Source: Gallionella sp. (GTDB taxonomy: Bacteria; Pseudomonadota; Gammaproteobacteria; Burkholderiales; Gallionellaceae). From it: a stretch of DNA of 33,968 nt. The DNA lies in the NCBI GenBank assembly GCA_024641025.1, contig JAHEDW010000025.1, forward strand, positions 1-33,968. Direction: 5' to 3'. Both the position numbers and the translations under genes were made by a program. The notes under the pieces were generated by a model. It saw only the letters and a list, made by a program, of their open reading frames with translations, did no database searches and was not told the DNA's origin. This document shows, piece by piece, positions 24,847 through 33,404 of this stretch (the stretch's first letter is position 1; the number at the start of each line of letters is the position of its first letter).

Positions 24847-25305
24847 TTGTCACCCTTTTTGCTTAAAGGAAATAAATGCACAAGCTATCAATATTTCCAG
24901 GTAATGAACACATACAACTATCGAGTAGCCACTATGAATTGTATGTAAGGCCTAAAAGTTGCAAAAATTGACTATGCCCGCATACTGACTGGCATTCCTC
25001 AATGCCGTCACACTTTACTCGCATCCGCGAAACAAACCTGAAAGAGAAATTCTCCCTTAAGATGCTTAACCAACCATAGGGATGAAAACTGATATATCCA
25101 TCTTGGATGGTAAGCTAGCGGATACCCTGAAAGTAACTATTACTCTCTAGTATAATGAATTCACTTATTTATCCTGGTTATGACGACAAGAATAGCTTGC
25201 TCTGGTTCGAATAATGTTGTGTCAGGCAGTTAGAGCACAGTGATCTTTTCGGTTTTGACTGACAACACTTCTTAAGCCTCTTCGGAGCAGAAAGAATTTC
25301 TTGAC
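24847..25305. other. Divergent intergenic region gdh / transglutaminase-DUF2126
   Basis: About 460 bp separating two divergent genes, with no convincing gene on either strand. It is AT-rich and must hold both promoters. The best candidate on the plus strand is at 25127-25156. Confidence 0.5.
25127..25156 (+). promoter_or_regulatory. Candidate sigma-70 promoter for the transglutaminase-DUF2126 gene
   Basis: A consensus TATAAT at 25151-25156 follows a weaker CTGAAA -35 box at 25127-25132 with 18-bp spacing. It lies about 150 bp upstream of the ATG at 25306. Confidence 0.35.
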
Positions 25306-28300
25306 ATGACTATCCGTGTAGCAATCAGCCACAAAACTACCTACCACTATGATCATGCCGTACAACTGTCGCCACACATTTTCCGACTTCGCCCGGCTGT
25401 GCATTCTCGCACACCGATAACTGCCTATTCGCTTAAGATCAACCCGAAAAAACATTTTATCAACTGGCAGCAGGATCCTTTCGGTAACTATCTGGCGCGT
25501 ATCGTCTTCCCAGAGAAATCCACCGAACTTTCGGTAGAGGTTGATTTGATTGCCGAGATGACGGTATACAACCCCTTTGATTTTTTTGTGGAGGAATATG
25601 CCGAAAAATTTCCATTTAATTATCCGCAACAATTACTCAAGGAGCTTGCACCTTATCTTGAAGTCGGCGAATCAGGTGTGCTGCTGCAAAAGTTCCTTGA
25701 TGATACTGACCTTAACCAGCAGGGCATCGTTGATTTTCTGGTAGCCATCAACCATCGTCTACATCACGCTGTCAATTATTCCGTGCGTATGGAGCCCGGC
25801 GTGCAGACCTGCGAGCAAACACTGGGAAACAAGATTGGTTCTTGCCGCGATTCCGGTTGGTTGCTGGTGCAGATACTCCGTCATCTGGGACTTGCGGCGC
25901 GCTTCGTATCCGGATATCTGGTGCAATTGGTGGCCGATGTCAAATCACTCGACGGGCCTTCCGGCACTGACAAGGATTTCACTGACCTGCATGCATGGAC
26001 TGAAGTCTTTATTCCCGGTGCCGGATGGATCGGCCTCGATCCGACCTCAGGATTGTTTGCGGGAGAAGGGCACATACCGCTCGCTTGTGCCGCCGATTAC
26101 GTCAGTGCCGCGCCGGTTACGGGTGGATTCAGCGGCAAGGCCAACACCTCGTTTACTTTCAGCAACAGCGTGACACGCATCCATGAAGACCCGCGCGTCA
26201 CTAAACCCTATTCGGATGAGCAGTGGACTGCTATCAACGCGCTTGGCGAAAAGGTCGACAAAGCGCTGAAAAAAGGTGATGTGCGTCTTACTATGGGCGG
26301 CGAGCCGACCTTTGTCTCCATAGACGACATGGACGCGCCGGAATGGAACATCGATGCCGACGGCAAGCAAAAACGCAAACTTGCTGGTGAACTGATGCGG
26401 CGACTGCGCGAAAGTTTTGCACCGGGCGGTTTGTTGTATCTGGGCCAGGGAAAATGGTATCCGGGTGAGCCGCTGCCGCGCTGGCAACTCGCCGCGTTCT
26501 GGCGCAAGGACGGTAAATCCGTCTGGAAGAACCCTGCTTTGCAAGCCGACGAGGGCAAGGATTACGGCTACAAGCCCGTACATGCCGAGCGCTTCATCCG
26601 TGAGCTGGCGAAACGACTGGGGTTGAAAGGAAAGCATATTCTTCCCGGCTACGAAGACCCGCTATATTATTTATTGCAGGAAGGCTTGGTTCCCAACAAT
26701 CTCGATCCACTCAAGGTTGATTTGAAAGATGATCTCGAGCGCAAGCGACTCAGCAAAGTGCTGAGCGAAGATTTGGGCGCGCCGGTTGGATACGTACTGC
26801 CGCTGCACTGGAGTCATAAAATCAATACCTGGAGCAGCAGTGCGTGGAAATTCCGCCGCGGCGAAATGTTCCTGGTACCGGGCGATTCATCGATGGGTTT
26901 GCGTCTGCCGCTGAACAGCCTACCATGGGTTCCGTACGAGGATCGCGACCACGAGCACGAACGCAGCTTGTTTGAAGCAGTGGAACCTTTGGGTGATATC
27001 GACTCCGAGATCAGTCGCAGATACAGCAAGACCAGCAAGAAAGCGGCACATCCGACCGAAATGGAAGCCGCGGATGACGAAGATACGCCGGACAATCCGA
27101 AATACACGCCGCATACTGCACTCTCAGTAGAAAGCCGCGAAGGTCGCTTGTATGTATTCCTGCCACCCACCAAAGCCCTTGAGCATTACCTCGACCTCAT
27201 CGCGTCCATTGAGGCTACTGCTAAAGAATTAAAGTTGCCGGTTGTGATCGAGGGTTATCAACCACCGCACGACCTGCGCCTCTCCCGCTTGCCTGTCACG
27301 CCTGACCCAGGCGTGATCGAGGTCAACATTCATCCGGCATCAAGCTGGAAAGAGTTGGTGCATAACACCACCACACTGTATGAACTGGCACGGCTGACGC
27401 GACTAGGAACAGAAAAATTCATGCTGGACGGACGCCACACTGGTACCGGCGGCGGCAATCATGTCACGCTGGGTGGCCTTACACCTGCTGACAGTCCAAT
27501 CCTGCGCCGACCTGATTTACTGCGCAGCCTGATCACCTACTGGCAGCACCATCCGGCACTGTCCTATCTGTTCTCCGGACTGTTCATCGGCCCAACCAGC
27601 CAAGCGCCGCGTGTGGATGAAGCACGCAACGACAATCTGTACGAACTGGAGATCGCCTTTCAGCAGATGCCCGATGGCGAAGTCCCCACTCCGTGGATAG
27701 TGGACAGGCTGCTACGCAACCTGCTGGTGGATATGACGGGAAATACTCACCGCAGCGAATTCTGCATCGACAAGCTCTATGCGCCCGGTTCCGAGACCGG
27801 ACGCCTGGGTCTGTTGGAACTGCGCGCCTTCGAAATGCCACCCCACGCGCAGATGAGCCTGATGCAGATCCTGCTGTTGCGTTCGCTGGTCGCGTGGTTC
27901 TGGAAACAGCCATACAAAAAACCGCTGGTGCGTTGGGGCACGCAACTGCATGATCGCTTCATGCTGCCACATTTCATTGCCGGCGATATTCACGATGTCG
28001 CGCGCGACCTGCAGGACGCGGGCTTCGATTTCAGACCGGAATGGATCGCACCGTTCCTGGAATTTCGCTTCCCGCATATGGGGACATTGCAGGTCGACGA
28101 CCTGCAACTCGAACTGCACCAAGCCATCGAACCATGGCAAGTGCTGGGCGAGGAGATCACTAGCACCGGCATGGCGCGTTATGTGGATTCCTCAGTCGAA
28201 CGTTTGCAGGTTAAATTGACCGGCGCGATGGGGGAACGCTATGCACTTAACTGCAATGGCCGCCGCGTGCCTTTGCGCGCAACTTCGACACCGGGCGAAA

Positions 28301-28623
28301 TGATCGCTGGTGTCCGGTATCGCGCATGGAATCCGCCCTCCGCGCTGCATCCCACCATTGACGTGCAAGCCCCGCTGATATTCGACATCATTGACACCTG
28401 GAGCGAACGCGCTATCGGCGGCTGCACCTACCATGTTAGCCATCCCGGTGGACGCAATTACGACACACTGCCGGTTAACGCCTACGAGGCCGAAGCGCGC
28501 CGCGTGAGCCGTTTCTGGGATCACGGCCACTCACCGGAAGAAACGCCTGCTGAGTTGCCGCCAGAAACACCCAACAAGGATTTTCCGTTCACGCTGGATT
28601 TGCGCTGGCATGCACGCAAGTGA
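25306..28623 (+). CDS. Transglutaminase-like / DUF2126 two-domain protein
   Basis: An 1105-aa fusion. Residues 1-85 are the bacterial transglutaminase N-terminal beta domain. Residues about 140-270 are a transglutaminase-like cysteine hydrolase core with the triad Cys180 (GSCRDSGWLLVQILRHLG), His229 (DLHAWTEVFIPGAG) and Asp245 (WIGLDPTSGL). From about residue 320 to the end is DUF2126 (RLTMGGEPTFVSIDDMDAPEWN, GKWYPGEPLPRW, GRHTGTGGGNHVTLGG, LLELRAFEMPPHAQM), related to glutamine-synthetase-like amidoligase folds by published comparative genomics. The family occurs with circularly permuted ATP-grasp, alpha-E and further transglutaminase genes, as here, and is predicted to make and cut amide bonds in an unknown peptide or metabolite. 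The length is normal for the family. The ribosome site is weak. The glutaminase gene follows after 36 bp on the same strand. Confidence 0.93.
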   Translation: MTIRVAISHKTTYHYDHAVQLSPHIFRLRPAVHSRTPITAYSLKINPKKHFINWQQDPFGNYLARIVFPEKSTELSVEVDLIAEMTVYNPFDFFVEEYAEKFPFNYPQQLLKELAPYLEVGESGVLLQKFLDDTDLNQQGIVDFLVAINHRLHHAVNYSVRMEPGVQTCEQTLGNKIGSCRDSGWLLVQILRHLGLAARFVSGYLVQLVADVKSLDGPSGTDKDFTDLHAWTEVFIPGAGWIGLDPTSGLFAGEGHIPLACAADYVSAAPVTGGFSGKANTSFTFSNSVTRIHEDPRVTKPYSDEQWTAINALGEKVDKALKKGDVRLTMGGEPTFVSIDDMDAPEWNIDADGKQKRKLAGELMRRLRESFAPGGLLYLGQGKWYPGEPLPRWQLAAFWRKDGKSVWKNPALQADEGKDYGYKPVHAERFIRELAKRLGLKGKHILPGYEDPLYYLLQEGLVPNNLDPLKVDLKDDLERKRLSKVLSEDLGAPVGYVLPLHWSHKINTWSSSAWKFRRGEMFLVPGDSSMGLRLPLNSLPWVPYEDRDHEHERSLFEAVEPLGDIDSEISRRYSKTSKKAAHPTEMEAADDEDTPDNPKYTPHTALSVESREGRLYVFLPPTKALEHYLDLIASIEATAKELKLPVVIEGYQPPHDLRLSRLPVTPDPGVIEVNIHPASSWKELVHNTTTLYELARLTRLGTEKFMLDGRHTGTGGGNHVTLGGLTPADSPILRRPDLLRSLITYWQHHPALSYLFSGLFIGPTSQAPRVDEARNDNLYELEIAFQQMPDGEVPTPWIVDRLLRNLLVDMTGNTHRSEFCIDKLYAPGSETGRLGLLELRAFEMPPHAQMSLMQILLLRSLVAWFWKQPYKKPLVRWGTQLHDRFMLPHFIAGDIHDVARDLQDAGFDFRPEWIAPFLEFRFPHMGTLQVDDLQLELHQAIEPWQVLGEEITSTGMARYVDSSVERLQVKLTGAMGERYALNCNGRRVPLRATSTPGEMIAGVRYRAWNPPSALHPTIDVQAPLIFDIIDTWSERAIGGCTYHVSHPGGRNYDTLPVNAYEAEARRVSRFWDHGHSPEETPAELPPETPNKDFPFTLDLRWHARK

Positions 28624-28659
28624 ATTACATTTGGTGATTCATTCAAAAATGGAAATCCT

Positions 28660-29574
28660 GTGAGCTACAAAGAAATATTCTCTGGAATGGCAGAAGAATT
28701 GAAAAGCATGAAAAACAGCGGCACTGTTGCTGCTTATATCCCAAAATTATGCGAGGTAGACCCGGACAAATTTGGCGCGCACCTTCTTACTATCGACAAC
28801 CAGCACTTTTGCTTTGGTGATTCCAACGAAAAATTTTCCATACAGAGCATCGCAAAAGTATTGTCCCTTGCGATGGCTTTTGAATTGGAAGAGGATAAGC
28901 TGTGGGAGAGGGTGGGCGTTGAGCCGTCAGGCATATCTTTTAATTCCTTATTGCAGCTGGAAGCAGGTAAAGGTATTCCCCGAAACCCGCTGGTGAACGC
29001 GGGTGCTCTGGTGATCAGCGACATTCTTGTGAGCAGTCTGAAAAATCCCAAGCGGGAATTGATCGAATTTATCAGGAAGGCTTCGGGTAATGCAGAGATT
29101 GCCTATTCTCCAGCCATCGTCGAGTCAGAAAAATTAACGGGTTTCAAGAATGCGGCGTTGATCAACCTGATGAAATCGTATGGCAATATAAAAAATGATA
29201 TTGATACAGTTTTGGATTTTTATTTTAACTTATGCTCGATTGAAATGACCTGCAAAGAATTGGCCGAAACGTTTTTGTTCCTCGCGGCAGATGGTATCAA
29301 TCCCTTGAGCGGCATAAGAATCGTTGATTCCAGTAAGGCAAAGCGCATCAACGCGATCATGCAGCTCTGCGGATTTTATGACGAGGCAGGAGAGTTCGCC
29401 TTCAAGGTGGGATTGCCGGGAAAGAGCGGGGTGGGTGGTGGAATAATAGCAATTCATCCCGATGTTTACAGTATTGCTGTTTGGAGTCCAAAATTAAACA
29501 GCAAAGGCAACTCCTACAGAGGAATGAAAATCCTCGAGTACTTGACGACAAGAACTAAGTCATCAATATTTTGA
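28660..29574 (+). CDS. glsA: Glutaminase (GlsA family)
   Basis: Serine-dependent glutaminase hydrolysing glutamine to glutamate and ammonia in the cytoplasm, 304 aa, the normal bacterial length. The beta-lactamase-like fold shows the catalytic SxxK as Ser63-Ile-Ala-Lys66 in KFSIQSIAKVLSL, and the family segments GKGIPRNPLVNAGALVISD, MKSYGNIKNDIDTVLDFYFN and GLPGKSGVGGGIIAI. The GTG start at 28660 has GGAAA just upstream. It lies only 36 bp after the transglutaminase-DUF2126 gene, so co-transcription is likely. Its codon use is visibly more AT-rich than that neighbour's, suggesting separate acquisition. Glutaminase is not a standard part of this cluster type as I know it. Confidence 0.93.
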   Translation: MSYKEIFSGMAEELKSMKNSGTVAAYIPKLCEVDPDKFGAHLLTIDNQHFCFGDSNEKFSIQSIAKVLSLAMAFELEEDKLWERVGVEPSGISFNSLLQLEAGKGIPRNPLVNAGALVISDILVSSLKNPKRELIEFIRKASGNAEIAYSPAIVESEKLTGFKNAALINLMKSYGNIKNDIDTVLDFYFNLCSIEMTCKELAETFLFLAADGINPLSGIRIVDSSKAKRINAIMQLCGFYDEAGEFAFKVGLPGKSGVGGGIIAIHPDVYSIAVWSPKLNSKGNSYRGMKILEYLTTRTKSSIF

Positions 29575-29618
29575 GTGTTGCTAGGTACTGCTTAAGGCGC
29601 CGCTTTTAGGCCATATTG

Positions 29619-30500
29619 TTACGACGTCAGTCTTGCCACATCCACCGAAACTTCCAATACATGGTTCTCGCCACCGAATACCACACCCTTGAGCGGAGTG
29701 ATGTCACCATATCCCCGTCCCCACGCGACGATGATGTGTTGATCGCCGGGTATCTGGTTATTGGTCGGGTCAAAGTCCATCCAGCCTACATCGGGTAAGT
29801 AGACAGAAAACCAGGCATGCGAGGCATCCGAGCCAACCAATTTCTCCTTGCCAGGTGGCGGTAGGGTTTCGATATAGCCGCTTACATAACGGGCGGCCAG
29901 ACCATAGGAGCGGATGCAACCAATAGCAACGTGGGCAAAATCCTGGCAAACGCCGCGTCGATGCTCCAGCACAGTTTGCACTGGCGTGGACAGGGTGGTG
30001 AATTCCGAATCAAAGGTGAACTCAGCGTGGATGCGTTGCATCAGATCATTGACAGCTTCAAATAAAGGCCTGCCAGGCGTGAATGAAGGTTGTGCATAAG
30101 CAGCAAGTTCAAGGCTGGTCTTGATGTAGGGAGAATCCAGAGTGTATTGACGTGCATCCAGCACTTCGATATGTTTATCACGCAGAAGTATTTCTTTGAC
30201 GTCTTCCCACGAAATGTTGCTGGAAAGACCCAGTTGCCAGGTACCACCAAGCACTTCCACTTCGCTGATAGCTGTGATGGCGAATGTGTTGTGGGGTTCA
30301 GTGATAGTGAAATAAGCGATCTTGTTACCGAAAAAGTCTTCCCGAACACGAAAATCGGATTCCTTGGGTGTGATCTCAAGGCGTGCGGAAATCAAATGCT
30401 GGTGTTGACACTCACGCGGCAACAAGCGAGCCTCGTTGTAGGAATGTCCGACCAGACCGGTGTATTTATATGAGGTGGTATGGGTAATGCGGTAGCGCAC
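29619..30500 (-). CDS. Transglutaminase-like family protein
   Basis: A 293-aa protein of the bacterial transglutaminase-like family. It has an N-terminal beta domain (YRITHTTSYKYTGLVGHSYN) followed by the cysteine hydrolase core, with Cys185 (HRRGVCQDFAHVAIGCIRSYG), His228 (DASHAWFSVYLPDVGW) and Asp244 (MDFDPTNNQ). I place the start at GTG 30500, eight bases after GAAGG and directly before the conserved domain; the frame extends to 30527. It lies 83 bp downstream of the ATP-grasp/alpha-E gene on the same strand and is convergent with the glutaminase gene, stops only about 45 bp apart. It is expected to be a protease or acyl transferase acting on the cluster's product. Confidence 0.93.
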   Translation of the reverse strand: MRYRITHTTSYKYTGLVGHSYNEARLLPRECQHQHLISARLEITPKESDFRVREDFFGNKIAYFTITEPHNTFAITAISEVEVLGGTWQLGLSSNISWEDVKEILLRDKHIEVLDARQYTLDSPYIKTSLELAAYAQPSFTPGRPLFEAVNDLMQRIHAEFTFDSEFTTLSTPVQTVLEHRRGVCQDFAHVAIGCIRSYGLAARYVSGYIETLPPPGKEKLVGSDASHAWFSVYLPDVGWMDFDPTNNQIPGDQHIIVAWGRGYGDITPLKGVVFGGENHVLEVSVDVARLTS

Positions 30501-30583
30501 AAGTTTACCTTCGGGATTAAGATGCAAGAAATATCGACCGCTTGTCTGCTTGCAGGCACATATTTCCTAGACTGAAAATCATT

Positions 30584-33118
30584 TCAAAGTGGTTGCGGGC
30601 TACTGTCGTGGCGGAAATATTCGGCAGTGATGGCATCAGACAAAGCGTTCATCAAGTAGTAGAGGCGACTCAGCAATTGATCCAGGTTCTCGCGTATATC
30701 TTCCTCGGAAACCACCATCAGGTCGTTCAGATTGATCAGGTCGATCATGGAGCCAGCCTCCAGCATCAGACGTTCTTCTGTGCTGAAACGCTTCGCCTTG
30801 CCAGCACTGGGCAATTTTGAAACATGATTTTTCAGGCAGGCGATCTGAAAAGCAAGTGAACGGGGGTTGTTGACATCGAGCAGCAGCAATTCTAGAAAAG
30901 CTGACAGCTCGAAGTAGCTGCGATAATGTTGTCGGTAGCAGATTGTATTGTCACTAGCGTCCAGCAGTGATTCTATGAGTTGTGCTTCCACACTATCGCG
31001 ATGATGCACAGACATAACATTACGCAGCATTGAGATAGTCAGCATTGCGCGTTCCAGGCGGCGTCCAATATCGAGGAACAACCAACCGTTGCCGCGCGTC
31101 ATATTTTCCATGGACAAACCGCTGAAAGCACTTAAAGTGGTGATTTGGCGATCCATTAGTTCCTGCAATTTCCACAGCGCGTTTTCACCCAGTTGCAGCG
31201 GTTGATCAAGGTGTTCGTCCATATCGTCCAATACCCGCCAGATATCCGTGGACCAGAGATCTCTTACAGAGTATCCGGTACGCACCACATTACGCAGCAA
31301 GTTGGCAATGCTTCCGCTACGCTGCTCATCAAGTGCAGCAGCAATAAGTTCGGACTCTGGTGATTTAAGCAAGGCTGAATGATCCTCATCCAGAAAGCCG
31401 GGCCAAGTACCGGTCAGGTTGGCTACACCGCGCAACAAGCATTGAAGGCTCTCATCGTAATCAGGATCATTATTATGAGGGTTGATATACAACTTTCTAA
31501 CTGTAGCGCGCAGTAAACGAATACTGCCTTCGGCACGCTCGGCATAACGGCCGACCCAGTAGATGTTATCAGCAGCTCTACTGGGTAACGCATGTTCATT
31601 TCCTCTGGTCGCCGATGCGCCGATGTTTCTGGCCGTTTCATACTTTAACTCCGGCTCTGTGGAGATCACCCAGGCATCTTTACTGATACTTCCAGCCCGC
31701 CCTGAGATCAGCATGTCGCCTTTTTCCGGAGCGCTGCTGCTCAGTCCTCCCGGCATAACTTCGTACCCATTTCGGTCGGCTGCGGCAAAACAACGAAGCA
31801 TCACCTTGCGTGGCTCGAAGCCTTGTGGGGTGACGCAGGGTGCTGTAGAAAAACTGACATGTTCCTGTCCGACATATAAGGCAGGGTTGGTGCGAATGCG
31901 TTCGCGCAATTCGGCAAGTTGAGCCTGGCTGAGCAAGTGACCCAACACCGGACTTGTCCCGTGTGCGCGATAAATCGGTTTGATGACCAGCTTGTCCAGG
32001 TTGGCCAGCACATAATCCATCTCCAGCGGCTGACCACACCACCAGGTCGCCGCAGACTGCAATTTAAGTGTCTCTCCGAGGAAGTGCTTGGCGATCCCCG
32101 GAAGGAAAGGCTGAATGCCTGGATTTTCCAGTATGCCGCTTCCCAGCGGGTTGGCGATAGCGACGTTACCGCGGCGTGCAACTTCCAGTAAACCAGTAAC
32201 ACCCAATCGTGAATCTGCGCGCAATTCCAACGGGTCACAGTAAGTGTCATCCACGCGTCGAATGATCACATCCACACGCTTCAATCCGGTCAGTGATTTT
32301 AGCCAGACATATCCGTCACGCACAGTGAGGTCGTCACCCTGTACCAACGGGTAGCCAAGAAAAGCAGCCAGATAAGCGTGTTCAAAGTAAGTTTCGTTAA
32401 AAGGCCCCGGCGTGAGAAGTACGATGAGTGGTGATTCAGCATTAGGTGGTGCAATGGCAGTCAGTCCGGAATGCATCGACTTGAAAAAATTTGCCAGTCG
32501 ACGCGTTTGGGATTTACGGAATAAATTAGGCATCACGCGTGATACAGCCACTCGGTTCTCCAGGGCATATCCTGTGCCTGAAGGCGCCTGAGTGCGATCG
32601 CTGACCACCCACATCTTTTGATCCGGGCCACGCGCGAGGTCTGCGGCATAAAGAACCAGTTGGTGATGTCCGATCAGTTTGATCTGATCGCAGGCTCGCA
32701 GAAATCCACCGTGGTTATAAATCAATTCATGCGGCAGCAGATTCTTTTTGGTGAGTTCACGCGGTCCATATAGGTCAGCCAGAATCATGTTCAGCAATTC
32801 GGCGCGTTGCAGCAAACCAGCCTCTATATGGCTCCATTCCTGGCCGGAAATCATCAGCGGAACCGGGTCTAGCTGCCAGGGATGATTGGACCCGCCTGAA
32901 TCCCCGTAGACATTGTAAGTGACACCATTTTCGTACAATAGCTTAAGTGCTTCCTTGCGTCTTAGCTCCATCTCTGCGCTGCCAAGCTTTTCCATTCCCT
33001 GCATCAGAGATGACCAATGAGAGCGCACCTGCCCCTGACTATCAAGCATTTCATCATAGTCACCCACACCCAGCAAATAGGAATTAGGGGCTGCGTTCGG
33101 TGTCATTTGTGTATTCAC
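30584..33118 (-). CDS. Circularly permuted ATP-grasp / alpha-E domain fusion protein
   Basis: An 844-aa fusion of two families that are often separate genes. Residues about 70-480 are the circularly permuted ATP-grasp type 2 domain (GVTYNVYGDSGG, LLPHELIYNHGGFLRACD, ALENRVAVSRVMPNLF, LVQGDDLTVRDGYVWLKSL, IIRRVDDTYCDPLELR, VAIANPLGSGILENP, LVIKPIYRAHG, YVGQEHVSFSTAP). From about residue 511 is the all-helical alpha-E domain (LPSRAADNIYWVGRYAERAE and on). ATP-grasp enzymes join a carboxylate to an amine through an acyl phosphate, so this is the likely ligase of the cluster; alpha-E may be a scaffold or substrate-holding partner. Start is GTG 33118, or ATG 33106; neither has a clear Shine-Dalgarno sequence. 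Confidence 0.93.
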   Translation of the reverse strand: MNTQMTPNAAPNSYLLGVGDYDEMLDSQGQVRSHWSSLMQGMEKLGSAEMELRRKEALKLLYENGVTYNVYGDSGGSNHPWQLDPVPLMISGQEWSHIEAGLLQRAELLNMILADLYGPRELTKKNLLPHELIYNHGGFLRACDQIKLIGHHQLVLYAADLARGPDQKMWVVSDRTQAPSGTGYALENRVAVSRVMPNLFRKSQTRRLANFFKSMHSGLTAIAPPNAESPLIVLLTPGPFNETYFEHAYLAAFLGYPLVQGDDLTVRDGYVWLKSLTGLKRVDVIIRRVDDTYCDPLELRADSRLGVTGLLEVARRGNVAIANPLGSGILENPGIQPFLPGIAKHFLGETLKLQSAATWWCGQPLEMDYVLANLDKLVIKPIYRAHGTSPVLGHLLSQAQLAELRERIRTNPALYVGQEHVSFSTAPCVTPQGFEPRKVMLRCFAAADRNGYEVMPGGLSSSAPEKGDMLISGRAGSISKDAWVISTEPELKYETARNIGASATRGNEHALPSRAADNIYWVGRYAERAEGSIRLLRATVRKLYINPHNNDPDYDESLQCLLRGVANLTGTWPGFLDEDHSALLKSPESELIAAALDEQRSGSIANLLRNVVRTGYSVRDLWSTDIWRVLDDMDEHLDQPLQLGENALWKLQELMDRQITTLSAFSGLSMENMTRGNGWLFLDIGRRLERAMLTISMLRNVMSVHHRDSVEAQLIESLLDASDNTICYRQHYRSYFELSAFLELLLLDVNNPRSLAFQIACLKNHVSKLPSAGKAKRFSTEERLMLEAGSMIDLINLNDLMVVSEEDIRENLDQLLSRLYYLMNALSDAITAEYFRHDSSPQPL

Positions 33119-33404
33119 GGAGAGAAGTTTACCCTCAGAATGATTAATTTGTGCGATTTCTGGTGAAGTTGGATTTGCGCCTGAATATAGTTAAATGGCG
33201 GAAAAAATCCATGAATTGATGGTTGCGCTACAAATAGAGTGTTTAGCATTGCGTATCAACAAGTTATTCATAAATGCAAGACTTCGTACACAGAAACAAC
33301 GGGAGCAGAAGCTCCCGTTGCTTAATAAGTCAAATTGGAACAAGCTGTACTTGATACATCCCAACGTTCCAGCGGAGCGTTCTATTAATCGTTCAGAACT
33401 GCAA
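33119..33404. other. Intergenic region between the ATP-grasp gene and the FG-GAP gene
   Basis: About 285 bp. A plus-strand frame from 33195 (72 codons) is open but has no ribosome site, contains the strong hairpin at 33297-33320 and runs into the FG-GAP gene end, so I do not call it. The promoter of the ATP-grasp/transglutaminase pair should lie near 33120-33200. Confidence 0.4.
33297..33320 (-). terminator. Terminator of the FG-GAP protein gene
   Basis: CAACGGGAGC and GCTCCCGTTG form a perfect 10-bp stem around a 4-base loop. On the minus strand it is followed by TTTCTG, about 85 bp after the stop of the FG-GAP gene. Confidence 0.75.
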
